NCBI GenBank assembly: GCA_002421805.1
Contig: DISM01000005.1
Location: 118,631 to 182,630, forward strand
Length of the DNA stretch: 64,000 nt
Reading direction: 5' to 3'
Source of the DNA: Candidatus Omnitrophica bacterium UBA6210
GTDB taxonomy: Bacteria; Omnitrophota; Gorgyraeia; Velamenicoccales; Velamenicoccaceae
The position numbers and the translations under genes were made by a program. Position 1 is the stretch's first letter, and each line of letters opens with the position of its first letter. Under the pieces are notes generated by a model. The model was not told where the DNA came from and made no database searches. It was given only the letters and a program-made list of their open reading frames with translations. Shown here piece after piece: positions 7,081 to 14,546 of the stretch.

Positions 7081-9129
7081 ATGGAACAACCGACGCTTCT
7101 TTTCGATAAGGCCCTGATTTTCAGGCATATCCCGCTTTTTGCCGGACTGAACCCTTTTGAACGGCGCATGGTGTTTGACGCCCTGGAGATCGTCGACTAC
7201 AAATCAGGTGAGACCATTTACCGTCAAGGGGACCCTCCGGATGCCTTTTACTGCATTATCTCCGGAAGGGTGGAGGTGTTTGTCGAAAAAGGAGGCTCTC
7301 CTGATACGCTTGAGCACATCCACAGGGGCAAGTATTTCGGTTTTATTTCGCTGTTGACGGGTGAGCCGCATTCCGTCAGCGCCCGTGCCGTCAACGACAC
7401 GGTGATGGCCCGCATCCCCGCTGATAAATTCAAATCGATTCTGCACAGGATCCCGAGGCTGGCGATCGATTTAAGCCAGATGTTGTCGCGGAGGCTCAAA
7501 CGCCGGGACATGCACCCTAAGGCCATTTTTGAAAGCACGATCGTTTCTTTTTTCGGCGACGCCCTGACAAAGGACGATACGGCCCTTTATGCTCTGAACT
7601 TGGCGATAGGCCTCAAGGAACAGACCGCCAAAAAGGTCGTGCTCGTTGATTTTTCAGGCGGAAATTCCCTGATCGCCAAGGTCCTGGGTTTGGGCGCGCA
7701 CGGAGCCGTCTTGCCAAAGGACCTCGCGTACCATCCCACAAAAGCCTTTGATTTTATTCTCCACACACAGATGGGTATCGATGTTCTGTTCACCGAAGTG
7801 AAGGCCCCAGTCACGACGGACGCCACCGCTTTTATTTCGCTGGTGACCATGCTCGTGAATGATTATCACTTTTGCCTCGTCCATCTGCCTCATGATTTCG
7901 GTCCCCAGGTATTTAAGATCCTGTCGCAGTCCGATGTCGTTCATCTGGTGATGGCCCCGGAGGCAGATACACTCAAGAAGATGTCGCGGCTTCTGGATAT
8001 GACGGGGTTGTTGCGTGAAAATTCTTTTAAAAAGAAAATGCGTCTGGTGGTTGTCGAGGAGAAAGAGACTCACGGCAAAGGCAAGAAGCTTTTCTTGAGC
8101 CTGGAGGAGTCGGTTTTTCACCTTCCTATTTACGCCACGCTTCCCCCTCAGGATATCGACAGGCCTATCCTTATTCCGGATGATCCCTTGGCCCCCTATA
8201 GCCGCGTCATCCGCAGGGTCGCCAGGCAGATGGGCGAGGTTCTCGTGGGGCTGGCGCTTGGCAGCGGTTCGGCGATGGGCCTGGCGCATATCGGTGTCCT
8301 GCAGGTGATCGAAGAGGAAGGGGTCCCCATCGACATGATCTCAGGCTCGAGCATCGGCGCCATGTTCGGCGCCTTCTGGGCAGCCGGTTATTCTGCCGGC
8401 GAGATCCAGACGATCGTCCTGAAGAACAACAAGAAATCCTATCTTTTCGGCTTCGACGACCTGATGATGCCTCTGCGGGGGCTCATCCGAGGCAGACACA
8501 TTACTTCTTTTTTGAAGAAATATCTCGGCAACAGGACATTCTATGATCTAAAGATGCCGTTCCGGATCGTGGCCTGTGATTGCCGCTCGATGAAACAGAC
8601 GGTCTTTGATTCCGGCAGGGTTATCGATGCGATTGTGGCCAGCATTTCTATCCCCGGCGTTTTTGCGCCTCACGCGGTAGGCGGGAGGTTTTACATTGAC
8701 GGTGGCGTCGTCGATCCCTTGCCTACGGATGTCTTGGTCGAGGCGGGTGCAAAAAAGATCATTGCCGTCAACGTGCTGCCAAGCCCCGAAGAGATCGAAA
8801 GGACTTATGACCTGTTGCAGAAGAAGCGGGTCAAACCTGATTTTCAAAAGCAGGGGGTTTGGCGTTATCCGTGGTTCTTTTTCAGGCACCGTTTTCATGA
8901 ATGGCTGGACCCAAATATTTTCGGTATTATCGTTTCGACCGTGCAATCCATGGAATATCTTTTGGCCCAGGTCAGTTCCTTGAGCCAGTCTGACGTGGTC
9001 CTTCATCCGGATATGACCGGTATCTCTTGGTCCTGTTTTGAACACGCCGAAGAGCTGATCTGCCGGGGCAGGCAGGAGGCGCGCCGTTGTCTCTCCCAGA
9101 TCCAATCTCTGACCAAGCTAGCTGAATAG
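7081..9129 (+). CDS. cNMP-binding, MinD-like and patatin phospholipase fusion
   Basis: A 682-residue three-part protein. Residues ~15-135 form a cyclic-nucleotide-binding beta-roll (GETIYRQGDPPDAFYCI; a GEPHSVSARA-like phosphate cassette). Residues ~150-375 look like a MinD/ParA-type Rossmann domain (KKVVLVDFSG) that lacks a Walker A lysine loop. Residues ~390-600 are patatin, with the GSSIG elbow (Ser424) and the DGG catalytic aspartate (D540). The usual GGGxRG oxyanion loop is here GSGSAMG. The order cNMP domain, Rossmann-like region, patatin recalls neuropathy-target-esterase-type lysophospholipases. Likely a membrane lipid hydrolase gated by a nucleotide or similar ligand. No clear promoter in the 103 nt upstream. 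Confidence 0.8.
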   Translation: MEQPTLLFDKALIFRHIPLFAGLNPFERRMVFDALEIVDYKSGETIYRQGDPPDAFYCIISGRVEVFVEKGGSPDTLEHIHRGKYFGFISLLTGEPHSVSARAVNDTVMARIPADKFKSILHRIPRLAIDLSQMLSRRLKRRDMHPKAIFESTIVSFFGDALTKDDTALYALNLAIGLKEQTAKKVVLVDFSGGNSLIAKVLGLGAHGAVLPKDLAYHPTKAFDFILHTQMGIDVLFTEVKAPVTTDATAFISLVTMLVNDYHFCLVHLPHDFGPQVFKILSQSDVVHLVMAPEADTLKKMSRLLDMTGLLRENSFKKKMRLVVVEEKETHGKGKKLFLSLEESVFHLPIYATLPPQDIDRPILIPDDPLAPYSRVIRRVARQMGEVLVGLALGSGSAMGLAHIGVLQVIEEEGVPIDMISGSSIGAMFGAFWAAGYSAGEIQTIVLKNNKKSYLFGFDDLMMPLRGLIRGRHITSFLKKYLGNRTFYDLKMPFRIVACDCRSMKQTVFDSGRVIDAIVASISIPGVFAPHAVGGRFYIDGGVVDPLPTDVLVEAGAKKIIAVNVLPSPEEIERTYDLLQKKRVKPDFQKQGVWRYPWFFFRHRFHEWLDPNIFGIIVSTVQSMEYLLAQVSSLSQSDVVLHPDMTGISWSCFEHAEELICRGRQEARRCLSQIQSLTKLAE

Positions 9130-9144
9130 CGCTGAATGAATATA

Positions 9145-9173
9145 TTGACATCACAAGGCGCTTTAGGTAAAAT
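9145..9173 (+). promoter_or_regulatory. Sigma70-type promoter for gpsA
   Basis: TTGACA (9145-9150), 17-nt spacer, TAAAAT (9168-9173): near-consensus. It lies in the 117-nt gap before gpsA, giving a 5' UTR of about 65 nt. Confidence 0.75.
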
Positions 9174-9246
9174 ATTGACTTCAAATATGCCCTTAGTGCT
9201 TGACGTAACTGTTTTAATATGAACGGGTAAAGTTCTTGCTGAGAAT

Positions 9247-10248
9247 ATGAAGAAAAACGAAAAGATCGTTGTTCTTGGGGACGGTGGGTGGGGCACGACT
9301 CTTGCTATTCTGCTCTGCCGTAAAGGGTTCTGCGTAACCTTGTGGAGCCCTTTCAAGGAATATGCTTTTTATCTGGCCAGGCACAGGACAAATCCGCGCT
9401 ATCTCAAGGGGATCCCGATCCCCCGGAGCCTGGATATCAGTTCGGATATTTCGTGCCTTAAAGGCGCTGGGTTGGTCGTAGCTGCAGTCCCGTCAAAATA
9501 TTTCAGGCACGTGTTGTCGCGCGGCCGGGGTTTTGTCACGCCCAAGACACCTGTCGTGAGCGTCATCAAGGGTATTGAAGATCATACGCTCATGCGCATG
9601 ACGGAAGTGATCCGTCAGGTATGGGCAAGTCAGAACATTGTTGTTCTTTCCGGACCTACGATCGCCCAGGAGGTTGCCCGGGGCATCCCATCGACGGCTG
9701 TCGTATCGTCTTCGGATGCGGGCCTGATGCAGAAAGCGCAGGATTTGTTTATGTCGAGAGCCTTCAGGATATATACGAATGCGGACACGGTGGGCGTGGA
9801 ATTAGGCGGAAGCCTGAAAAACGTGATCGCCATCGCCTGCGGGATCTCCGACGGCCTTGGTTTTGGGACGAATGCGAAGGCGGCGATCGTCGCGCGCGGT
9901 CTGGCCGAGATCTCGCGGCTGGGTGCGGCCATGGGCGCCAAGAGAGATACTTTTGCCGGTATCGCGGGTCTCGGAGACCTGGTGACAACATGTTTTAATC
10001 CGTTGAGCCGCAATCACAGCGTCGGCGAGCGCATCGGCAAAGGGGAATCCGTCAAGCATATCCTATCTTCCATGAAGATGGTGGCTGAGGGGGTCCTGAC
10101 GGCGCGCTCTGCATGCGCTTTGGCCAGGAAGTTCCGCGTGTCCATGCCGATCTCGACAGAGATATACAATGTTCTTTTTAAACATACGCATCCCAAGTTG
10201 GCTGTCAGGAATTTGATGGAGAGAAGGAAGAAGTCCGAAGAGATATAG
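9247..10248 (+). CDS. gpsA: Glycerol-3-phosphate dehydrogenase [NAD(P)+]
   Basis: A 333-residue enzyme that reduces dihydroxyacetone phosphate to sn-glycerol-3-phosphate, the backbone for membrane phospholipids. The dinucleotide fold shows GDGGWG (residues 11-16). Further family marks are VIKGIE, LSGPTIAQEVARG and the catalytic-region lysine in GGSLKNVIAIACG. GLGDLVTTC and SRNH are also as in GpsA. Length is typical. It has its own strong promoter at 9145 but a poor ribosome site. The preceding patatin-type lipid hydrolase makes a loose lipid-metabolism pair. Confidence 0.95.
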   Translation: MKKNEKIVVLGDGGWGTTLAILLCRKGFCVTLWSPFKEYAFYLARHRTNPRYLKGIPIPRSLDISSDISCLKGAGLVVAAVPSKYFRHVLSRGRGFVTPKTPVVSVIKGIEDHTLMRMTEVIRQVWASQNIVVLSGPTIAQEVARGIPSTAVVSSSDAGLMQKAQDLFMSRAFRIYTNADTVGVELGGSLKNVIAIACGISDGLGFGTNAKAAIVARGLAEISRLGAAMGAKRDTFAGIAGLGDLVTTCFNPLSRNHSVGERIGKGESVKHILSSMKMVAEGVLTARSACALARKFRVSMPISTEIYNVLFKHTHPKLAVRNLMERRKKSEEI

Positions 10249-10362
10249 AGATGTTTAAGAGAGTGTTTTGCGTATAGCTTGCTGTAGAAAGGTATTTTGT
10301 CCGTTAACCCCAGAAAATCGCGGGCTCAATGCCGATATACAGAGAATAAGGCTATAGAAAAT

Positions 10363-10393
10363 CGGGGAGTAGCGCAGTTTGGTAGCGCACTTG
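10363..10393 (+). pseudogene. Isolated 5' half of tRNA-Pro
   Basis: The 31 bases 10363-10393 are identical to the first 31 bases of the complete tRNA-Pro at 10478: acceptor strand CGGGGAG, D arm, and the first four bases of the anticodon stem (CTTG). The match stops where the anticodon loop would begin, and no T arm follows before the intact gene. A hairpin (CCCGCACCTC/GAGGTGCGGG) and an 11-nt copy of the anticodon-loop region fill the gap. Confidence 0.75.
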
Positions 10394-10459
10394 CGACCTT
10401 CTTCGATTTAAGATATGGGAAGTCCCGCACCTCGTGAAGAGGTGCGGGGAATGGGGTTC

Positions 10460-10569
10460 CCCGTGCGCAAAAATGTCCGGGGAGTAGCGCAGTTTGGTAG
10501 CGCACTTGAATGGGGTTCAAGGGGCCAGCGGTTCGAATCCGCTCTCCCCGACCATTTTTTGCGCACGGG
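10460..10569. repeat. Inverted repeat flanking tRNA-Pro
   Basis: CCCGTGCGCAAAAATG (10460-10475) has its reverse complement, with one extra T, at 10553-10569. The arms bracket the whole tRNA and the right arm overlaps its terminal CA. This could pull the tRNA into a large stem, act as the tRNA terminator (the right arm carries a T6 run), or mark a mobile unit. Confidence 0.7.
10478..10554 (+). tRNA. tRNA-Pro (anticodon GGG)
   Basis: A complete cloverleaf. Acceptor stem is CGGGGAG/CTCCCCG. The D arm AGCGCAGTTTGGTAGCGC is typical of proline tRNAs. Anticodon stem is CTTGA/TCAAG around loop ATGGGGT, which places GGG at 34-36. The T arm contains GGTTCGAATCC, and CCA is encoded. It reads CCC and CCU codons. 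Partial copies sit 85 bp upstream (5' half) and 100 bp downstream (3' half). Confidence 0.95.
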
Positions 10570-10653
10570 ATTATTCCGGCAGGAGCCCTGTTTCATTCAG
10601 GTCTCGGCAGTTCTATGGTAGAAGGTAGGTTTGGCGGGGTGTGCCGTCATGAA

Positions 10654-10690
10654 CAAGGGGCCAGCGGTTCGAATCCGCTCTCCCCGACCA
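10654..10690 (+). pseudogene. Isolated 3' half of tRNA-Pro
   Basis: From CAAGGGGCC to CCCCGACCA the sequence is identical to the 3' half of the intact tRNA-Pro: 3' anticodon-stem strand, variable loop, T arm, acceptor strand and CCA. The upstream 50 nt contain a D-arm-like string (AGTTCTATGGTAGAAGG) from some other tRNA, but its 5' end cannot pair with CTCCCCG. I read this as a broken or chimeric copy, not a working tRNA. Confidence 0.7.
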
Positions 10691-10692
10691 TT

Positions 10693-10999
10693 TTTTCCGA
10701 TAAGGAAAAAATGGTCGAGTGCTTGTGAGGCCGCGGCGAGCCGATAAGGCGAGCAGGCCGAACAAGTGCCGACCACCACAGCGTTTTCCGATAAGGAAAA
10801 AATGGTCGAGTGCTTGTGAGGCCGCGGCGAGCCGAGAGCGTAGCGAAGCGGAGCCTCCTCGAAGAGGATAGGCGAGCAGGCCGAACAAGTGCCGACCACC
10901 ACAGCGTTTTCCGATAAGGAAAAAATAGTCGAGTACTTGAACGAGCGTGAAACGACCCGATAAGGGTCGTAGCGAGTGAAAGTGCGGACATGGCAGCGT
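10693..10999. repeat. Three tandem GATAA-capped hairpin units
   Basis: Three tandem units start at 10693, 10784 and 10907 (periods 91 and 123 bp). Each begins TTTTCCGATAAGGAAAAAAT, a stem capped by GATAA. It continues into a long imperfect stem (TGGTCG, bulged A, GTGCTTGT paired with ACAAGTGC, CGACCA) and ends near ACAGCG or GGCAGCG. Units 1 and 3 contain a second GATAA-capped mini-hairpin (GCC/GGC; CGACCC/GGGTCG). Unit 2 instead carries a 32-bp insertion with a CCTC-gaa-GAGG hairpin. Unit 3 is the most diverged. No ORF is present. The first unit fuses directly to the CCA end of the tRNA 3' half. Confidence 0.8.
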
Positions 11000-11050
11000 A
11001 TGTTTGGCGTGTCTTTGTCATCTTCAGCATCTGAACAAACCGGAGGGGGC

Positions 11051-11455
11051 ATGATCTGGAGTGGATTGTCAAGTTTTGCTGATACTGGCTTGTTGGCGAT
11101 ACGTCTTGTGTTCGGGTGCATGTTTGTGTATTACGGCTGGCCGAAGCTTTTCGGGGGTCCTGTGTCTTGGGAAGGCGTGGGACAGGCGATAGGCGCTGTG
11201 GGGATCCGTTTCGGTTTTGTCTTTTGGGGTTTTGCAGCCGCGGCAACAATGGTTCTCGGCGGTATCTGTGTTTTGACCGGGTTTGTGTTTCGGCCGGCCT
11301 GTCTTTTTCTTTTTTTCGTGATGGTTGTGGCTACAGCCATGCATTTTCGTCAAGGAGACGGGTTAAAGATCGCGTCCCATGCGATTGAAGATGGGATCGT
11401 TTTTCTGGGGTTGATGTTCATAGGGCCGGGTCGGTATGCGCTTGGCCATTTTTAA
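11051..11455 (+). CDS. DoxX family membrane protein
   Basis: A 134-residue protein with four hydrophobic helices, the DoxX/DoxD layout. The first helix contains RLVFGCMFVYYGWPKLFGG, close to the family pattern around a conserved lysine. A later helix contains MHFRQGDG before the last membrane segment. ATG 11051 follows GGAGGGGG; an upstream in-frame start at 10976 would run into the repeat array and is rejected. DoxX proteins are small inner-membrane proteins linked to thiol or quinone redox balance; the exact activity is unknown. It is the first gene after the tRNA repeat region. Confidence 0.75.
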   Translation: MIWSGLSSFADTGLLAIRLVFGCMFVYYGWPKLFGGPVSWEGVGQAIGAVGIRFGFVFWGFAAAATMVLGGICVLTGFVFRPACLFLFFVMVVATAMHFRQGDGLKIASHAIEDGIVFLGLMFIGPGRYALGHF

Positions 11456-11482
11456 GAATGCTTGTTAAACAACGGGTGACAT

Positions 11483-12769
11483 GTGAAAAGAATCAGCGTC
11501 GGAGTGATCGGGTTAGGGACCATTGGGTCCGGGGTCGTTAAGGCCTTAAGGGACAAGAGAGGGCTTATTGCGGAGCGCAGCGGCGTGGACGCGCATCTGG
11601 CCATGGCCTGCGATGTGCGGCGTTCAAGGGGCGCCCAGCTGGGTTTACCTCCGTCTCTGTTCACGACGAATCCCCAGGATATCATTAAGAACGAGAAGAT
11701 CGATTGCGTGGTTGAGTTGATCGGCGGCCACCACCCGGCCAAGGAGTTGATCCTTCAGTCCCTGAAGCACGGAAAGCACGTGGTGACGGCCAATAAGGCA
11801 TTATTGGCCAGCGATATCGCAGGAATCCTTTCCGCTGCGGCAAGGGCCGGCCGGCAGCTCAAGTTCGAGGCATCCGTATGCGGGGGTATCCCCATCATCA
11901 AGGCGCTCAAAGAGGGGCTGGTTGCCAATCGCATCGATTCGCTCTATGGCATTATCAACGGGACGTCCAATTATCTTCTTTCCAAGATGTCGCAAGAATG
12001 CCTGAGCTTTGCGGAGGCGTTGAGCCTGGCCAAGAAAAAAGGTTATGCGGAGCGCCAATCGCGCCTGGACATTGAAGGGATAGATGCCGCGCACAAGCTG
12101 GTTATTCTGTGTTATCTTTTGTTCTCCAAGCTGGTTCCTTTGGATGTCGTCATCCGGGAGGGCATCTCTGATATCTCGGAGATGGATGTGCGCTATGCAG
12201 GTGAAATGGGGCTGGTCATTAAGCCTATGGCTATCGCCAAGAAAGACCGCGAAAACCTTGAGGCGAGGGTTCATCCGACCCTTTTGCCGAAGGCACATCC
12301 CCTGGCAGTTGTTAATGGCGTCTTTAACGCCATCCTTCTGAAGGGCGATATGGTCGGAGACATGCTGTTTTACGGAAGAGGCGCCGGACAGTCTCCGACG
12401 GCCTCAGCCGTCATCAGTGATATCGTCGACCTTGGCCGCGATGCGCACGACGAGGGTAAGCGCAAACTGAAGGCGGAAGCCCGCGTGAGGCGTATCCGGC
12501 GCGTCGACGAGATCCAGAGCCGTTATTACCTGCGTTTCATGGCGATCGATAAGCCCGGCATCCTTGCCAGAATTTCCGGTATCCTGGGCAGGAACCATAT
12601 CGGTATCGCGCAGGTCAGCCAGAAAGAACGCAAGCGGGCCAAGTTCGTCCCGGTGGTCATGATCACGCACCATGTCCTTGAGAAGAACCTGCGCAAGGCC
12701 CTGGAGAACATCGACCGCTTGGCGATCGTCAAAGGCAAGACGGTCAAGATCCACATGGAAGGTTTCTAA
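11483..12769 (+). CDS. hom: Homoserine dehydrogenase
   Basis: A 428-residue enzyme that reduces aspartate semialdehyde to homoserine. The N-terminal Rossmann fold has GLGTIGSG. The catalytic region follows (VTANKALLA, INGTSNYLL, the substrate-binding ANDRIDSLYG-type region, DIEGIDAAHK). A C-terminal ACT domain starts near residue 350 (RFMAIDKPGILARISGILG) and implies feedback control by threonine. The start is GTG 11483, 27 nt after the DoxX gene. It is the first of a run of aspartate-family genes (thrC, an ApgM-like protein, lysC). Confidence 0.95.
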   Translation: MKRISVGVIGLGTIGSGVVKALRDKRGLIAERSGVDAHLAMACDVRRSRGAQLGLPPSLFTTNPQDIIKNEKIDCVVELIGGHHPAKELILQSLKHGKHVVTANKALLASDIAGILSAAARAGRQLKFEASVCGGIPIIKALKEGLVANRIDSLYGIINGTSNYLLSKMSQECLSFAEALSLAKKKGYAERQSRLDIEGIDAAHKLVILCYLLFSKLVPLDVVIREGISDISEMDVRYAGEMGLVIKPMAIAKKDRENLEARVHPTLLPKAHPLAVVNGVFNAILLKGDMVGDMLFYGRGAGQSPTASAVISDIVDLGRDAHDEGKRKLKAEARVRRIRRVDEIQSRYYLRFMAIDKPGILARISGILGRNHIGIAQVSQKERKRAKFVPVVMITHHVLEKNLRKALENIDRLAIVKGKTVKIHMEGF

Positions 12770-12778
12770 GGCGGAGAT

Positions 12779-13852
12779 ATGGCATATCGAGGCTTGATCG
12801 AAAAATACAGGGAATTCCTGCCCGTGACGGTCAGGACGCCCGTCGTTTCGCTGCTCGAAGGAGATACGCCGCTCATCTATTCTCCGGTGCTGAGCCAGGC
12901 GGCGGGATGCCGTGTTTTTCTCAAATATGAAGGCCTGAATCCCACGGGTTCTTTTAAGGACCGCGGGATGACCATGGCTATCTCCAAGGCGAAAGAAGAG
13001 GGGTCAGAGGTCGTCATTTGCGCGTCGACTGGCAACACGTCCGCCTCTGCTGCGGCCTATGCCGCCCGCGCCGGAATGAAATGCGTTGTGCTTATTCCTG
13101 AAGGTGCCATCGCGATGGGGAAATTGGCGCAGGCCCTCATTCATGGCGCAAAGGTCCTGGCGATCAAGGGAAATTTTGACGATGCCCTGCGGCTGGTGCG
13201 CGAGATCGCATCTAAGTATCCCATAACGCTCGTGAATTCCGTCAACCCTTACCGCATTGAAGGTCAGAAGACAGGATCTTTCGAGATCTGCGACGATCTG
13301 GGGCATGCGCCTGCGTATCATGCCATCCCCGTCGGGAATGCCGGGAATATCACGGCCTATTGGAAGGGCTATAAAGAATATCGCGCCAAAGGCAGGATAT
13401 CAAGCCTGCCGAAGATGCTTGGTTTTCAGGCTTCGGGCGCGGCGCCTATCGTTAAAGGCAAGCCTATCAAGCATCCTAAGACGATCGCAACGGCCATTAA
13501 GATCGGCGATCCCGCCAGCTGGACGCAGGCGGTCGCGGCCAGGGATGAATCGGGCGGGCTGATCGACACCGTGACAGACCGCGAGATCCTCTCGGCCTAC
13601 AAGCTCCTGGCGGGCAAGGAAGGTGTTTTTGTGGAGCCGGCATCCGCAGCGTCTGTCGCCGGGGTCTTGAAGCTGGCCCGGGCGGGTTATTTTAAAAACG
13701 CGGGCAGCGCAGATCCGCAGGCGACTGTTGTGTGCATTTTGACGGGCCATGGCCTCAAGGACCCTGACCGCGCCATTGTTTCTATCAGGAAACCAAAGGT
13801 GCTGAAGGCGGATCTTAGGGCGATCCTGAAAGAAATGGGGTTCTCGCGATGA
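12779..13852 (+). CDS. thrC: Threonine synthase
   Basis: A 357-residue PLP enzyme converting O-phosphohomoserine to threonine. The Schiff-base lysine is K60 in NPTGSFKDRGM, followed by the phosphate-binding STGNTSASAA loop. It is of the shorter class found in many bacteria and archaea. It starts 9 nt after hom (GGCGGAGAT ribosome site) and overlaps coaB by 4 nt. Its substrate requires a homoserine kinase; no canonical thrB lies in the window, which draws attention to the ApgM-like gene at 14.5 kb. Confidence 0.95.
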   Translation: MAYRGLIEKYREFLPVTVRTPVVSLLEGDTPLIYSPVLSQAAGCRVFLKYEGLNPTGSFKDRGMTMAISKAKEEGSEVVICASTGNTSASAAAYAARAGMKCVVLIPEGAIAMGKLAQALIHGAKVLAIKGNFDDALRLVREIASKYPITLVNSVNPYRIEGQKTGSFEICDDLGHAPAYHAIPVGNAGNITAYWKGYKEYRAKGRISSLPKMLGFQASGAAPIVKGKPIKHPKTIATAIKIGDPASWTQAVAARDESGGLIDTVTDREILSAYKLLAGKEGVFVEPASAASVAGVLKLARAGYFKNAGSADPQATVVCILTGHGLKDPDRAIVSIRKPKVLKADLRAILKEMGFSR

Positions 13853-14496
13853 AGCGGCATCCTTTAGCCGGAAAAAAGATCCTGATCACGGCTGGGCCGA
13901 CGTGGGTACCCATTGATGACGTGCGTGTGATCAGCAACACGTCTTCCGGGGAGATGGGAACACTTTTGGCCAAAGAGGCGCGCGCCTGCGGTATGGACGT
14001 TGACGTGATCCTGGGACCTGTCACGTACCGCGAACCCCTTAAGGCGATGCGTGTGGAACGATTCAAATATTTTGACGAATTACTGAGATTGATTTCTTCT
14101 ATGCTCGCGCGCAAATCATACGATGTCATCCTGCATGCCGCGGCTGTGAGCGATTATCTCCTGAAACCCGTGGCTGGAAAGATATCGTCGGCGAGCCCGC
14201 AATTGATCTTGCGCCTGACTCCCGCGCCAAAACTGATCGACCTGATGAGGCGCCTGAACCCAAAGGCATTCCTTGTCATGTTCAAGCTGGAAGGGGAGGT
14301 GACGGACGCTGTGCTGCTTAAAAGGGCCCTGGAGGCAATGAAGAAGGCATCGGCCGACCTTGTCATCGCCAACAGGTTCGAGGACGGCCATTACAGGGGT
14401 TTTGTCCTTGGCTCAAGGAATATCCTGGCCAGGTCTGCTTCCAAGCGGGCGTTGGCTGCGTCGTTATTCAAAATCTTAAAAGAAAAGATGGCATAA
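13849..14496 (+). CDS. coaB: Phosphopantothenate-cysteine ligase (stand-alone CoaB domain)
   Basis: A 215-residue protein matching only the synthetase half of the usual two-domain CoaBC. The nucleotide loop is ITAGPTWVPIDDVR, followed by ISNTSSGEMG and the AAAVSDY motif, with a conserved lysine in MFKLE. It couples cysteine to 4'-phosphopantothenate in CoA synthesis. The decarboxylase half (CoaC) is absent from the window. It overlaps thrC by 4 nt (ATGA), so it is translationally coupled to an amino-acid gene. coaX, panB and panE elsewhere in the window serve the same pathway. Confidence 0.85.
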   Translation: MKRHPLAGKKILITAGPTWVPIDDVRVISNTSSGEMGTLLAKEARACGMDVDVILGPVTYREPLKAMRVERFKYFDELLRLISSMLARKSYDVILHAAAVSDYLLKPVAGKISSASPQLILRLTPAPKLIDLMRRLNPKAFLVMFKLEGEVTDAVLLKRALEAMKKASADLVIANRFEDGHYRGFVLGSRNILARSASKRALAASLFKILKEKMA

Positions 14497-14546
14497 CTTC
14501 GCCGGAATCGGTTTGCCTGGCGCAAGATTCGCCTCTGGCAGGATCA

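Noticed and set aside
10394..10653. Group I intron in a tRNA anticodon loop
   Set aside because: The insertion point fits, but the intervening DNA contains a complete tRNA and I see no group I core elements.
10415..10728. Short overlapping frames across the tRNA-Pro region, some with GSNPLSPT-like endings
   Set aside because: Those peptides are the typical false translation of tRNA T arms; the sequence is tRNA and its fragments.
10693..10999. CRISPR array
   Set aside because: Repeat units are long, hairpin-rich and nearly contiguous, with no uniform unique spacers and no cas genes.
10363..11050. Integrated mobile element at the tRNA
   Set aside because: No integrase, transposase or direct-repeat att pair beyond the tRNA fragments themselves; only small repeats are seen.
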